Below are positions 52,739 to 62,341 of a DNA stretch of 64,000 bases, piece after piece. Made by a program: the position numbers and the translations under genes. The stretch covers positions 558,001-622,000 of the forward strand of contig CBDCLG010000020.1 of assembly GCA_965218625.1 (NCBI GenBank). The letters are read 5' to 3'. Source of the stretch: Bin5 sp965218625 (GTDB taxonomy: Bacteria; Chloroflexota; Anaerolineae; Caldilineales; Caldilineaceae). The notes under the pieces are model-generated. The model saw only the letters and a program-made list of their open reading frames with translations. It made no database searches and was not told where the DNA came from. Positions within the stretch are counted from its first letter, which is position 1; each line of letters begins with the position of its first letter.

Positions 52739-54043
52739 TCAATTCCCGCCGAGAGGCCGCCGCGCCTGAAGGTCGTACAGTCCATAGGCGGCGGCGAGAA
52801 TTTCAATCGGGTGGCGGGAGGGGAGGCCGGTGCCGTGTTCCAGCTGCCAGCGACAGGTCTCGGAATCGCAGGCTGTACAGGCAAAGGAACCGCTTGCTTC
52901 AGGCCCTGCGCGCTGGGCGGCGACGAATTCGAACAGCTCCGCCCCCACGTCCATGGCGATCTGGTACTTCTCCACTTTGTAGCCGTATGTGCCGGCGATA
53001 CCGCAACAGCGGGCTTGGCTTTCGCGCAGTTCGAGTTCGGGGATTTGCCCCAGGATGTCGAGCGCTGGTTTGCCGATGCGGTGCGCCCGCAACTGACAGG
53101 GGGCATGATAGGGCAGAGTGAAAGGCCGGCCTTCGTCGTTCAATGGACGCAAATCGGCCGGCAGGTCGCCCTGCTCCTGCCGCTCGCGCAGCCATTCAAA
53201 GATGTCCCAGGTAGAGAGTTTCAGCGCCTGGGCTCTGGCATCACCCTCCAGGTCGAGAAGTTCCGGCGCCTCTTCCTTGAGCGTCAGGGTGCAGCTGCTG
53301 CTGCTGCCGAGAATCGGATAGCCGGCCTCGATGTAGGTGGTCAGCCGCTCCACGTTGCGGCGATGATAACGCTCGGCCGCGCCGAACTCCCCGTTCGACA
53401 GCAGCGGCAGGCCGCAGCAGTTCTGCCTTGGCACGATCACCTCGTAACCGAGATGCTCCAACACCAGGACGGTTGCCATCCCCACGAAAGGTTCGTAGTG
53501 TTGGGTTGCGCAGCCGTGAAAGTAGACGGCCTTGCGATCACTGCGCAGCCGGTTCGTATCTGTGCGAGCCAGCCAGCGCGTGAACGTCTCGGCATGCCAG
53601 CGGGGCAACGGCGCCTGCTCAGCAACCCCGAGCAGATTGGCGGCCAACTGCCGAAAGAGACGGTTGTGCAGGAGGAGATTCGCCAGGCGCGGCGCGAGGC
53701 TGCCGGCTTTCCCCAGAAGCTCACTGCGTCCCAGGAGGCGATTGCGCAGCGGGAGGCCCTGCCCGGCCACCATCTGGGCGCGGGCGCGAGCATTGATCTC
53801 AGCGATGCGAACGCCGGTTGGACAGACTTCGTTGCAGACGCGGCAACCGGAACAGTAGTCGACCGACGCATCGGGCGAACGGGGCTGACCGATTTCGCGG
53901 AAACGCTCAGACTGGGGGGCGGCGTACTTCGGGCCGGGAAAACGCTCGGTAACCTGAGAGACGGGACAGTAGCTCGTGCAGATATTGCACTTAATGCACG
54001 CGTCTAGGCTCAAACCGACAGAGTGCAGAGAAACGGTGTGCAT
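52739..54043 (-). CDS. glpC: Anaerobic glycerol-3-phosphate dehydrogenase subunit C
   Basis: 434 residues. Two 4Fe-4S ferredoxin motifs are present: C16/C19/C22/C26 (CIKCNICTSYCPV) and C64/C67/C70/C74 (CSGCRVCNEVCPTG). Two CCG domains follow (NCCGLPLLSNG, RCCGIAGTYGYK). In the known complex GlpC anchors GlpAB to the membrane and passes electrons to menaquinone. It is the last glp gene of the run glpA-glpB-glpC. Confidence 0.9.
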   Translation of the reverse strand: MHTVSLHSVGLSLDACIKCNICTSYCPVSQVTERFPGPKYAAPQSERFREIGQPRSPDASVDYCSGCRVCNEVCPTGVRIAEINARARAQMVAGQGLPLRNRLLGRSELLGKAGSLAPRLANLLLHNRLFRQLAANLLGVAEQAPLPRWHAETFTRWLARTDTNRLRSDRKAVYFHGCATQHYEPFVGMATVLVLEHLGYEVIVPRQNCCGLPLLSNGEFGAAERYHRRNVERLTTYIEAGYPILGSSSSCTLTLKEEAPELLDLEGDARAQALKLSTWDIFEWLRERQEQGDLPADLRPLNDEGRPFTLPYHAPCQLRAHRIGKPALDILGQIPELELRESQARCCGIAGTYGYKVEKYQIAMDVGAELFEFVAAQRAGPEASGSFACTACDSETCRWQLEHGTGLPSRHPIEILAAAYGLYDLQARRPLGGN

Positions 54044-54067
54044 CGAGAGAAACCCGGTAGTGGGCGG

Positions 54068-55390
54068 CTAGTTGTCAGCGGCCGGAGGCAGGTTGACCTC
54101 GCGAGCCACAGCCCTGGCCGCGGCGTAGGCTGTGGCAATAGCGATGCCTTCGCGGCTGCGCTCGCGAATCGGATCGGTTTGGGCGAGAACAGCGCCCGCG
54201 GCCCACAGGTTATCATAGACCGGCGCGCCGCTCTCATCAAGCGGGCGAAAGCGGGCGTCGACGGCCACACCGCTCTGGAAGACGGGATGGCCTCGACTAT
54301 CCAGGAAGAGAGGCCGCAGCCATTGCGAGCGCGCCTTGGGCGCGGTCAAAGGCAGGTCGAATACAACCTCTCTAACCAGGCCGCAGCGTTCGCCGAGGAT
54401 GCCGCCGCCGAGGATGCCGCCGGTTGCAAGCAGATAGTTGCGCGCGCTGTGCCGCAGCGGGCGGCTGCCGGTCTCGGATTCAACCCACTGAATGCGGCGC
54501 CCGTCTGCACCGAATCCGCAAACTTCCATCCCCGTTTCGACGCGCACGCCCAAGCCGGTCAGGCGTTCGTGCAGCGCTGTGTAAAGCCGCAAACCCGGCA
54601 CGCTGGGCGGCAATGTTGGAATCTCGAAGAAGGCTTTTTCGGCGGTGGCTTCCTGCAAGCGCGCGCAGATGCGGGCATGTTTGTGCAGCCCCAACACCGC
54701 CGGAAGGCCCACTCGTTCACCGGAGGCCGTTACCGCGACCATCTCGGCCAGGCTGGCTTGAGCGGCCGGCTCATCGAGGAGCCGGGCCAGCTGCAGCGGA
54801 CTGTTGTCGCGCCGCTTCGTCAGCTTGTCGAGTGGCACGGTCGCGCTGCGGGCACGGTGGCCCCGCCGGCGCAAGTTTTCGGCGATGAGCGCCGGATAAA
54901 AGTCGGGCATACCGGCCAGCCCGACGATAACCATGGGGCGCGCGTCCTCCAGATTGGCCGGCTGCTGGGCTGCCGGCGCCAGATAGACCGGTCGCGGCGC
55001 GCCGACGGGCGAAATGAGCAGGGAATTGCGCCCGTCCTGCTTCCCTGGGCCGCCCGATACGCCCATGGGCACGGGAGTTGCGGCGACGGATTCATACGGC
55101 AGCCCGGCCGCGGCGACAAGCCGCTGGAATTCGAACATGGCAGTCTGGATTGCGTCCGCCCCCAGCAGACGGTACGGATGCGCGGCCGGCAGCTCGGGAA
55201 CTGCCTCAACCCAATTGGCGACCGGATTCTGCTCGCCCGGCAGATAACCCAGGAGATCGATCGTGCCGGCGTGCAAGTGGATGGTCCCCATGCCCTTTGC
55301 GATAACCCGCACGCGCAATCCCGCTCGGGCAGCCGTGTGTGCGGCAAGAAGACCGGTCAGACCGGCGCCGATTACCAGGAGATCGAGCAT
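54068..55390 (-). CDS. glpB: Anaerobic glycerol-3-phosphate dehydrogenase subunit B
   Basis: 440 residues with an N-terminal dinucleotide-binding motif (VIGAGLTGLLAAHTAARAG), LHAGTIDLLGYLPGE, and a C-terminal GIAIATAYAAARA FAD-binding end. In Escherichia coli GlpB is the FMN-type flavin subunit linking GlpA to GlpC. Here it lies between glpA (93 bp away) and glpC (24 bp away), the conserved order. Confidence 0.88.
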   Translation of the reverse strand: MLDLLVIGAGLTGLLAAHTAARAGLRVRVIAKGMGTIHLHAGTIDLLGYLPGEQNPVANWVEAVPELPAAHPYRLLGADAIQTAMFEFQRLVAAAGLPYESVAATPVPMGVSGGPGKQDGRNSLLISPVGAPRPVYLAPAAQQPANLEDARPMVIVGLAGMPDFYPALIAENLRRRGHRARSATVPLDKLTKRRDNSPLQLARLLDEPAAQASLAEMVAVTASGERVGLPAVLGLHKHARICARLQEATAEKAFFEIPTLPPSVPGLRLYTALHERLTGLGVRVETGMEVCGFGADGRRIQWVESETGSRPLRHSARNYLLATGGILGGGILGERCGLVREVVFDLPLTAPKARSQWLRPLFLDSRGHPVFQSGVAVDARFRPLDESGAPVYDNLWAAGAVLAQTDPIRERSREGIAIATAYAAARAVAREVNLPPAADN

Positions 55391-55483
55391 GGGGGGTGTA
55401 TAGCGCGAGCTGTCCAGAGGCCGGCAAGTCGACCTGATTGCCGGAACGCAGAATGCGTCAAGAGTCTCACCATCATTCGGGAT

Positions 55484-57268
55484 TCAGTCTTCACTGTTCA
55501 GACGGTAGAAGGCCGACATCGGGCTTTCCTCTTCCTGCCCGGGCAGATGATCGGCATTGAGAATACTCAGGTAGATCAGCTCGTCGAGTCGTTCCTGGCG
55601 CAGCTGCTGACCCCACAGGATCGGCGCGACGCCTTTCCAGCGTTCCTGAAGGAAGTCCCGCAGGAGCAGATTGGGCTGTGCAACGACCGCCTTTGGATCG
55701 ATGGCGGCGGACAAATGGGGAGCTTCGCCGGAGGGAACGTTGACTGGGCGGGCCCTCGCCCTGGCAGGTGCAACGTTTTCACTGCGGGCAGGCGATTGCA
55801 GGAAGGCTGCCTCCCACTCTGCAGCGCCGGCCAGCACGGCCGGTTCCTGCGGCCCGGTCTTGCCAGCGGCGCGCATTTGGTGCAGGATGCCGACGGCACG
55901 ATAGGTGCAGAAGCCGCCCTGGCACGGCCCCATCCCGAGACGCACGTCGCGGCGCAGGTCGTCCAGGGTGACGGTTGGGTTGCGCTGCACAGCGTTTTCG
56001 AGCATCGAGCGGGTGACCAGCTCACACTCGCAGACCAGCTCCGCCTGCAGCCGATTGTCTTCGATTTCCTCGAGCCGGTGACCGAGCCAGTAGTGCCCCT
56101 GTTCGACGCCGGGCACGACCGTGTCGGCGGTACGGCAAGGGCGTGAGACGCGCAGCTGCGTGCAGGAGGCATCAACGGCCGATTCGGCCATGCGGCGAAA
56201 GGAGGTCCACTTGCCGCCAGTGATGGTGATGAAGCCGCTGACGCCGTCCCGTTTCTCGTGGTCGAGCAGGGCCGTGGCGCGGGTCACGTCGCGGCTTTCG
56301 CCGCTGAAATTGTCCTGAAAGAGGGGGCGGACGCCGGCCCAGGCGCGCAGGATGCGGCTTCGGCTGAGCCCTGGCACAAGTTTGTCGCCTTCGTCAAGCA
56401 ACAGGTCGACCTCCCACGCTTCGATACGAAGGTCTTCCGGTTGATTCACCTGCTCGTCGGTCGTGCCGATGACGCTTACGGTATGAATCGGGACCAGGAT
56501 GTCGCCGTCACCGGGCATTTTGCAGCGGTTGATGACGGTGTTGGTCAGGCGGGCGTTGGTCGCCAGCATCACGCCCTTTCCCAGAATCATTCTGACATCG
56601 ATGTCGGCCAGGGCAGCGACGCGGCCGGCCCAGGCGCCGGCCGCGTTGATTACGAGGTCGGCGTCGATGCCGAATTCCTCTCCCGAGACGGCATCAACGA
56701 CGGTGGCGCCCGTTACTGCGCGGTTGCCCTCTCCGCCGGAGATTTGCAGCCCGACCAGCTCGTGATAGGGCAACAGCTGCGCGCCGGCCTGGCGAGCAGC
56801 CTGGGCGGTGGCGTGGGTGGCGAGGAAGCTGTCAGCGGCAGCGTCGGGTAGTTCGAAGACGCGGCTGATGCGAGGATTCAGCAAGGGTTCGCGGCGCAGC
56901 GCCGATGCCGCGGAGAGCTCCTCGCACGGAATCCCAAGGCGGGGGCAGGCGGCCGCGAAGCGGTCGGGATAGTCATTTTCATCCTCCGGCGTAACCACAA
57001 AAAATCCGCTGGTATCCTCGATGCAATGGGCATGCGTGCGGCGAAGGATGCGATTCTCGCGGATACACTCGACCGCGCTGTCGGGATCTTTCAGCACATA
57101 TCTTGCGCCGCTGTGCAGAAGTCCGTGATAGCGCCCGGTCGTGCCGTGGGTGAGGTCACGTTTTTCGACCAGGACGGTGCGAAATCCCCTCAGGGCGGCG
57201 TCCCAGGCCGCGCCGGTTCCGGTTGCGCCGCCGCCAATCACCAGGATTTCCGTCTCTAATCGTTGCAT
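55484..57268 (-). CDS. glpA: Anaerobic glycerol-3-phosphate dehydrogenase subunit A
   Basis: 594 residues. FAD motif VIGGGATGTGAAWDAALRG at ~10-28, the glycerol-3-phosphate site pattern HGTTGRYHGLLHSGARYV, and a C-terminal BFD-like Fe-S domain with C413/C415 (VCECE) and C449/C454 (GPCQGGFC). It oxidises glycerol 3-phosphate to DHAP on the inner face of the membrane. I chose the ATG ending at 57268, 8 bp after the enzyme I stop; a frame to 57322 would overlap that gene. Confidence 0.92.
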   Translation of the reverse strand: MQRLETEILVIGGGATGTGAAWDAALRGFRTVLVEKRDLTHGTTGRYHGLLHSGARYVLKDPDSAVECIRENRILRRTHAHCIEDTSGFFVVTPEDENDYPDRFAAACPRLGIPCEELSAASALRREPLLNPRISRVFELPDAAADSFLATHATAQAARQAGAQLLPYHELVGLQISGGEGNRAVTGATVVDAVSGEEFGIDADLVINAAGAWAGRVAALADIDVRMILGKGVMLATNARLTNTVINRCKMPGDGDILVPIHTVSVIGTTDEQVNQPEDLRIEAWEVDLLLDEGDKLVPGLSRSRILRAWAGVRPLFQDNFSGESRDVTRATALLDHEKRDGVSGFITITGGKWTSFRRMAESAVDASCTQLRVSRPCRTADTVVPGVEQGHYWLGHRLEEIEDNRLQAELVCECELVTRSMLENAVQRNPTVTLDDLRRDVRLGMGPCQGGFCTYRAVGILHQMRAAGKTGPQEPAVLAGAAEWEAAFLQSPARSENVAPARARARPVNVPSGEAPHLSAAIDPKAVVAQPNLLLRDFLQERWKGVAPILWGQQLRQERLDELIYLSILNADHLPGQEEESPMSAFYRLNSED

Positions 57269-57276
57269 CTGAAACT

Positions 57277-59016
57277 CTACAAATCGTGGAGGAGCTGATG
57301 AATCTCCTGGGCGCGGCTGCATTGGAGCGCTTTTGCGGCCAACGTCTCTGCCGCGGCCATGTCCACGCTTCGGATGGCGGATTTGACGAGGGGAACGGCC
57401 GGACCGGCTACGCTGACTTCGTTCAGGCCCAAACCGAGCAGGAGCGGCTGCACCGACGGGTCGCCGGCGACTTCGCCGCAGATAGCGACGGGGATACCGG
57501 CTGCACGCCCGGCCTCGCAGGTCAGGGCGATGAGGCGCAGTACGGAGGGGTCGAGCGGGGTTGCAAGGGTGGCGACCGTGCTGTTGACGCGGTCCGCAGC
57601 GAGCGTGTACTGGGCCAGGTCGTTGGTGCCAATGCTGAGAAAGTCGACCTGCGGGGCGAAATGGTGTGCCAGCAGGGCAGCGGAGGGCACTTCGACCAGG
57701 ACGCCAACTTCAAGCGTGCCGAGCTCATGGCGGCAGCGTCTGTAACCGGGGATCTCCTCGAACAGCGCCAGCGTTTGCTGGACTTCGTTTACCTTGGAAA
57801 TCATCGGAATCAGAACGCGAATCCGGCTTACAGGCGAGACGTCGTGTGCCAGTTGGACGAGCGCGCGAAACTGATCGGTCAACATTTGGGGATGACGAAG
57901 GAGCAGGCGGATGCCGCGCACGCCCAGGAACGGGTTCGCCTCGGCCTGCTGCTGCAGGTAGGGAACCGGCTTGTCGCCGCCGATGTCGAGCAGACGAACA
58001 GTCAGAGAATGATTGTTGGTGTAGGAATGCACATCCTGGTAAGCGGCCAGCTGTTCGTCGATCGAAGGCGGGCTGGCGCGATGCTGAAACAGATTTTCGG
58101 TCCGCAACAGCCCGATCCCCTCTGCGCCGTTTGAATCGATGTGCAAGAGATCATCTCGGCTGTTGACGTTAACGCGAACGGGGATGCGAACGCCGTCCGG
58201 AGTCAGAGCCGGCTCATGTGAGTGGGACAACGCCTCTGCCTGGAAGCGCTGAAGGCGCGCGCGCGTCAGGCGGTACTGTTCGAGCGTCTCCTCATCCGGT
58301 TCGACGAGCAGGCGGCCACGGATGCCGTCAACGACGCCGAACATTCCGTTCTGCAGTTGCATGATCTCGGAGCCGGCGCCGCAGACGAGGGGAATGCCAA
58401 GACTGCGGGCCAGGATCGCGGTGTGGGCGGTCGGCGTGCTGGCGGCGAGTGCGATGCCGACGACATGCGCCTGATCGAGATGGGTTGTATCGAACGGTGT
58501 CAGGTCTTCGGCCAGCAGGATCGTGCCGGTGGGCAGGGTATCCAGTTGCCGGGCCGGAGTAATGCCTCCAAGGCGGTTTGCCAGACGCTGCCCGACATCG
58601 CGGACATCGGTTGCGCGGCTGGCAAAGTACTGGTCGCTGAGCCCTCGGAAGAGCTGGACCAGCTGGCCGGTGGCCAGACGGGTAGCGTGCGTGGCGTCCG
58701 AGCCGGAGTCGATGGCGGCGCGCACCGCGTCGGTCAGGGTGCTGTCGTGGAGGATTTCGCGATGGACAAGGAAGATATCAGCGGTCGCGGCCTGTCCGAT
58801 CTGGGCGAGTCGGGCCAGTTCTTCATCGACAAGCAGGCGAGCTGCCAGGAACCGTTCCCACTCTTCCGCCGGGGTCCCGAACTGCGCGGGATACGCGACG
58901 CCTCTGTCGCCCCGCTCGTCTGCGCCCTCGCCGATTTGCGCGGCTGGTGCGTACCTGTACACATTGCCGATGCCGACACCCGGTGCTGCTGAAAGGCCAT
59001 GATAAAGCTGCTGCAC
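57277..59016 (-). CDS. ptsI: PTS enzyme I (PEP-protein phosphotransferase)
   Basis: About 579 residues from GTG 59016, which has GGAG 8 nt upstream and gives the classic start VQQLYHGLSAAPGVGIG; an ATG at 59100 would add 28 residues and overlap the HPr gene. The phosphorylated His is H198 in TPTAHTAILARS, and the PEP-binding part has GIGLLRTENLF, VRGIRLLLRHP and FLSIGTNDLAQYTLAADR. It takes phosphate from PEP to HPr. With dhaM and HPr upstream and no EIIBC, it seems to serve dihydroxyacetone kinase. Confidence 0.92.
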   Translation of the reverse strand: MQQLYHGLSAAPGVGIGNVYRYAPAAQIGEGADERGDRGVAYPAQFGTPAEEWERFLAARLLVDEELARLAQIGQAATADIFLVHREILHDSTLTDAVRAAIDSGSDATHATRLATGQLVQLFRGLSDQYFASRATDVRDVGQRLANRLGGITPARQLDTLPTGTILLAEDLTPFDTTHLDQAHVVGIALAASTPTAHTAILARSLGIPLVCGAGSEIMQLQNGMFGVVDGIRGRLLVEPDEETLEQYRLTRARLQRFQAEALSHSHEPALTPDGVRIPVRVNVNSRDDLLHIDSNGAEGIGLLRTENLFQHRASPPSIDEQLAAYQDVHSYTNNHSLTVRLLDIGGDKPVPYLQQQAEANPFLGVRGIRLLLRHPQMLTDQFRALVQLAHDVSPVSRIRVLIPMISKVNEVQQTLALFEEIPGYRRCRHELGTLEVGVLVEVPSAALLAHHFAPQVDFLSIGTNDLAQYTLAADRVNSTVATLATPLDPSVLRLIALTCEAGRAAGIPVAICGEVAGDPSVQPLLLGLGLNEVSVAGPAVPLVKSAIRSVDMAAAETLAAKALQCSRAQEIHQLLHDL

Positions 59017-59059
59017 AGATTCGTCTCCGCCGGTCTTAGCGAAATCGTTGGGTCGAAGG

Positions 59060-59515
59060 TCAAAAGAGGGAGCAGAGCGCGTCGATGGCCGCGACGGCAT
59101 CCGGGCCGGACGCTGCCAGTTTCAGATCATGGCCCTGGCGGGCTTGCAGCTGCATCAACTGCAGGATGCTCTTGAGATCGACTGCGCCGGTGTTGCGGCT
59201 AAGATTGGAGGCGGTGATCTGCGACTGAAACCGGCTGGCGGTACGCACAACGTCTCTGCCGGAGCGCAGATGGAGGCCACGGGGATCTGTGACGGTGACC
59301 ACCACGCTCTTGCTCTGGGGATGGATGCGGGGCTCGACTTCGGTCCTGACGTCACCGCGCTCGCCGTCGAGCGATGAGGGCAACGCGGCCGTCCCGCTCC
59401 CGCCGGCCGAGGGCGCGCGGCCGTCATGGTTCGGCGGTTGCCCCGCGGAAGAATTAACCTGACTCTCCAGTCCACCTTCAGTTGCGCGTCTTTGCGATTC
59501 TTGCCGCCGATTCAT
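59060..59515 (-). CDS. ptsH: HPr phosphocarrier with long N-terminal extension
   Basis: 151 residues; the HPr fold is the last ~85. The active-site His is H82 (RGLHLRSG, with Leu-Arg-Ser in place of the usual Ala-Arg-Pro), and S116 (VDLKSILQLM) matches the regulatory Ser region. The first ~68 residues are polar, Gly/Ser/Pro-rich and probably disordered. The ATG at 59515 has a good CGGAG site, so the extension seems real, though a GTG at 59305 could yield a standard HPr. It lies between dhaM and enzyme I. Confidence 0.85.
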   Translation of the reverse strand: MNRRQESQRRATEGGLESQVNSSAGQPPNHDGRAPSAGGSGTAALPSSLDGERGDVRTEVEPRIHPQSKSVVVTVTDPRGLHLRSGRDVVRTASRFQSQITASNLSRNTGAVDLKSILQLMQLQARQGHDLKLAASGPDAVAAIDALCSLF

Positions 59516-59554
59516 CGTGGCTCCGAAAGCCCTTGCGGTGTAATTTTCCTTTGC

Positions 59555-59956
59555 CTATCCAAGTTTTGGGGCCGAGAGCGCGGCCTCCGCCTGGGCATTG
59601 ACAGCCTGTAGAGGCTCTCCCAGGCTGGCGTACAGGGCGGCGACGATTGCTCCTTCCACAAGCGGCGCGTTGCTCAACAGACAGTTGTGACGACGTGCTT
59701 CCGGCAGCATCTCCAAAGCAATTTCGGCCGACATAACTGCGCTGCCGACATCCATCAGGAGTAAGACGCCGTCCTCACACCAGACCTCTTCGATGGCGTT
59801 CAAAATGCTCTGCGCGTCGGTCCCAAGTGTCTCACAATCGTCGGAAAGCCCCCCGGCCTGGCTGATGCCGACCTGATCCCCTGCCATCTGCGCGGCCAGT
59901 TCATGCACGCCCTGGGCCAGCTTGGCACTATGGGAGACGATTACCAGTCCGATCAC
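59555..59956 (-). CDS. dhaM: Dihydroxyacetone kinase phosphodonor subunit DhaM (EIIA domain only)
   Basis: 133 residues starting at GTG 59956. H9 in IVSHSAKLA is the phosphorylated residue; LLLMDVGSAVMSAEIAL and NAPLVEGAIVAA are DhaM hallmarks. It passes phosphate from HPr to ADP bound on DhaL. Escherichia coli DhaM is a fusion of this domain with HPr and a partial enzyme I, whereas here HPr and full enzyme I are separate adjacent genes. Confidence 0.9.
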   Translation of the reverse strand: MIGLVIVSHSAKLAQGVHELAAQMAGDQVGISQAGGLSDDCETLGTDAQSILNAIEEVWCEDGVLLLMDVGSAVMSAEIALEMLPEARRHNCLLSNAPLVEGAIVAALYASLGEPLQAVNAQAEAALSAPKLG

Positions 59957-60041
59957 GTCTTTCGGCCCCCGCTGGCAAGTTGCGTACAGGGTGTCAATGC
60001 GACCTCAACCGGCGACTTCACAAAACGCTTGTTCACCCTGT

Positions 60042-61544
60042 TCACTCCACCCAGTCGAGCGTGCGTTCAACCGCCTTCTGCCAGCCAGCGTAACCCTGGG
60101 CCCGTTCGGTTTCCCCCACCTGCGGCCGCCAAACCTTGTCCACTTGCCACTGCCGACGCAAACTCTCGAGGCCCGGCCAGAACCCGATCGCCAGACCGGC
60201 CGCATAGGCCGCGCCCAGGCTGGTCGTTTCGGAGATGCGGGGGCGGACCACCTCCGCGCCGAGGATATCGGCTTGCATCTGCATCAGCAGGTCGTTGACC
60301 GTCGCGCCGCCATCGACCTTCAGTTGGCGCAGCGGCGCACCTTCTCTGTCTGCATTCATCGCCTCCAGCACCTCGCGAGTCTGATAGCAGATCGATTCGA
60401 GCGCCGCCCGAACGATGTGGGCCCGGTTCACAAAGCGGGTGAGGCCAACGAGGACGCCGCGCGCGTCGCTGCGCCAGTGAGGAGCGAACAGGCCGCTGAA
60501 GGCCGGCACAAGATAACAACCACCGGCATCTTCGACGCCGCGCGCGATCTCCTCGGTCTCGGGCGCGGAACGAATCAGCTGCAGCTCGTCGCGCAGCCAT
60601 TGCACGGTCGCGCCGGCCATCGCGATCGAGCCTTCCAGCGCGTAGACGGGCACCGAGCCGCCCATCTGGTAGCAGACGGTTGTCAACAGGCCGTTGCGGC
60701 TGTATACGATCTCTTCCCCGGTGTTCAGGATCATGAAACAGCCGGTACCGTAAGTATTCTTTGCGTCACCCGGGCTGAAACAGGTCTGGCCGACCGTCGC
60801 CGCCTGTTGATCGCCCAGATTGCCGCAGATTGGGATGGCGGCGCCAAAGGGGCCATCGGTTGCAGTCGTGCCATAGAACGCGGGATCGCTGCTGGGTCGG
60901 ATTTCGGGCAAAAGCGAGCGCGGGACCTGCATAATCTCCAGCAGCTCCTCGTCCCAGTCGAGCGTCCGCAGGTCCATCAGCATCGTCCTGCTGGCGTTGG
61001 TCGGGTCGGTAACGTGCACGCCACCGGTGAGGAGCCAGATCAGCCAGCTGTCGACTGTACCGCAAAGCAGTCGTCCTGCGTCGGCCCTGGCACGCACGCC
61101 TTCAACGTTTTCCAGGATCCAGCGAAATTTGGGGCCGGTGAAATAGGTCGCCAGCGGCAGCCCGGCCTTCTGGCGGAAGGTGTCGGCGTGGCCGGCCTCG
61201 TCCAGACGCCGACAGATGCGGTCGGTGCGCGTGTCCTGCCAGACGATGGCATTGTAGACCGGTTCGCCCGTGTCGCGATCCCACATGACGGCGGTTTCGC
61301 GCTGGTTGGTGACGCCGAGCGCGGCGATCTGGCCTGGTTCGACGCCGCACTTTGCCAGCGTGGGTCGGACCACCGCCTGGGTACGCTGCCAGATTTCCAG
61401 CGGAGCATGCTCAACCCACCCGCTGCGGGGGAAGATCTGCTCATGCTCCTGCTGTTCATAACCGACAATTGCCCCACTCTGGTCAAAGAGGATGAAACGA
61501 GTACTGGTCGTGCCGGAGTCGATTGCGCCTATCAGTTGATCCAT
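60042..61544 (-). CDS. glpK: Glycerol kinase
   Basis: 500 residues, the normal length. It starts IGAIDSGTTSTRFILFD (ATP phosphate site), with YNAIVWQDTRTD and later GDQQAATVGQTCFSPGDAKNTYGTG, both FGGY signatures. It phosphorylates glycerol to glycerol 3-phosphate, the substrate of GlpABC downstream. It sits between dhaL and dhaM, so both routes share a transcript. No glycerol facilitator gene is in the window. Confidence 0.95.
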   Translation of the reverse strand: MDQLIGAIDSGTTSTRFILFDQSGAIVGYEQQEHEQIFPRSGWVEHAPLEIWQRTQAVVRPTLAKCGVEPGQIAALGVTNQRETAVMWDRDTGEPVYNAIVWQDTRTDRICRRLDEAGHADTFRQKAGLPLATYFTGPKFRWILENVEGVRARADAGRLLCGTVDSWLIWLLTGGVHVTDPTNASRTMLMDLRTLDWDEELLEIMQVPRSLLPEIRPSSDPAFYGTTATDGPFGAAIPICGNLGDQQAATVGQTCFSPGDAKNTYGTGCFMILNTGEEIVYSRNGLLTTVCYQMGGSVPVYALEGSIAMAGATVQWLRDELQLIRSAPETEEIARGVEDAGGCYLVPAFSGLFAPHWRSDARGVLVGLTRFVNRAHIVRAALESICYQTREVLEAMNADREGAPLRQLKVDGGATVNDLLMQMQADILGAEVVRPRISETTSLGAAYAAGLAIGFWPGLESLRRQWQVDKVWRPQVGETERAQGYAGWQKAVERTLDWVE

Positions 61545-61602
61545 CAGCCTGAACTCCGCTGGCTGGCTGCCGAAAGGTCGCGGTTGGCGCAGTTGCCGTC
61601 CA

Positions 61603-62259
61603 TCATTCGCTGCCCACCGTCTTTGTCAGGACCTCCGCCGCGGTCTCGAAAAGAAAATAGGCGCTGGTCGCACCGGGGTCCTGATGGCCGATGGAATGCG
61701 GACCGAGGTAGCTGGCACGGCCCTTCTTAGCTTCGATTTCGATCGTGTGTTTCATGCCCAGGTGGGCGGCTTGACGGGCCGCGGCCAGGACGACGGCAGC
61801 ACTCTGATGCGCTGCCAGTGCGGCCTCCATCGCCTCAACCGCCGGCTGGATCGCGTCGATCATCGTCTTATCGTCGGCCTGCGCCTTGCCGCGCTGCTGG
61901 AGTCCATCCAGGCCATAGCGGAACATCTGCGTCAGCTGCGCCAAATCGACCGAGCGGCCGTTTGTGGGGCTGGTGGCGGCGCGCAGGAAAAAGGTCCCGT
62001 ACAGCGGCCCGGCGGCCCCGCCGACCCCGCCAATCAGCGTCATGGCGACCGAGCGGAGAAAGGCGCCGATGTCGTCGGATGGCATCTCCTCCTGCAGCCG
62101 CTCCTGCAGCTTTCCCATGCCTCTACGCATGTTCACCCCGTGGTCGGCATCGCCGATGGCGGTATCCAATTCGGTCAGATGGTCCTCGTTCTCGATGACG
62201 CGTTCGGCGTAAGTCAGAAGCCATCTGCGGAGTTGCGATATTGAGATCTCCTGGCCCAT
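61603..62259 (-). CDS. dhaL: Dihydroxyacetone kinase subunit DhaL
   Basis: 218 residues. The ADP/Mg site is TAIGDADHGVNMRRGM; GGVGGAAGPLYGTFF and the end GHQDPGATSAYFLFE are diagnostic. It holds ADP as a fixed cofactor, rephosphorylated by DhaM, and transfers phosphate to dihydroxyacetone held by DhaK. I prefer the ATG ending at 62259 over 62292, because homology begins there. Confidence 0.93.
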   Translation of the reverse strand: MGQEISISQLRRWLLTYAERVIENEDHLTELDTAIGDADHGVNMRRGMGKLQERLQEEMPSDDIGAFLRSVAMTLIGGVGGAAGPLYGTFFLRAATSPTNGRSVDLAQLTQMFRYGLDGLQQRGKAQADDKTMIDAIQPAVEAMEAALAAHQSAAVVLAAARQAAHLGMKHTIEIEAKKGRASYLGPHSIGHQDPGATSAYFLFETAAEVLTKTVGSE

Positions 62260-62341
62260 CGTTTGACCCCGGTGGTTAGTGGATAGACCCAATTCTCAGT
62301 GACCGGAAATGATCCTTTCCACGAATCACAGTTTGCTTCGG

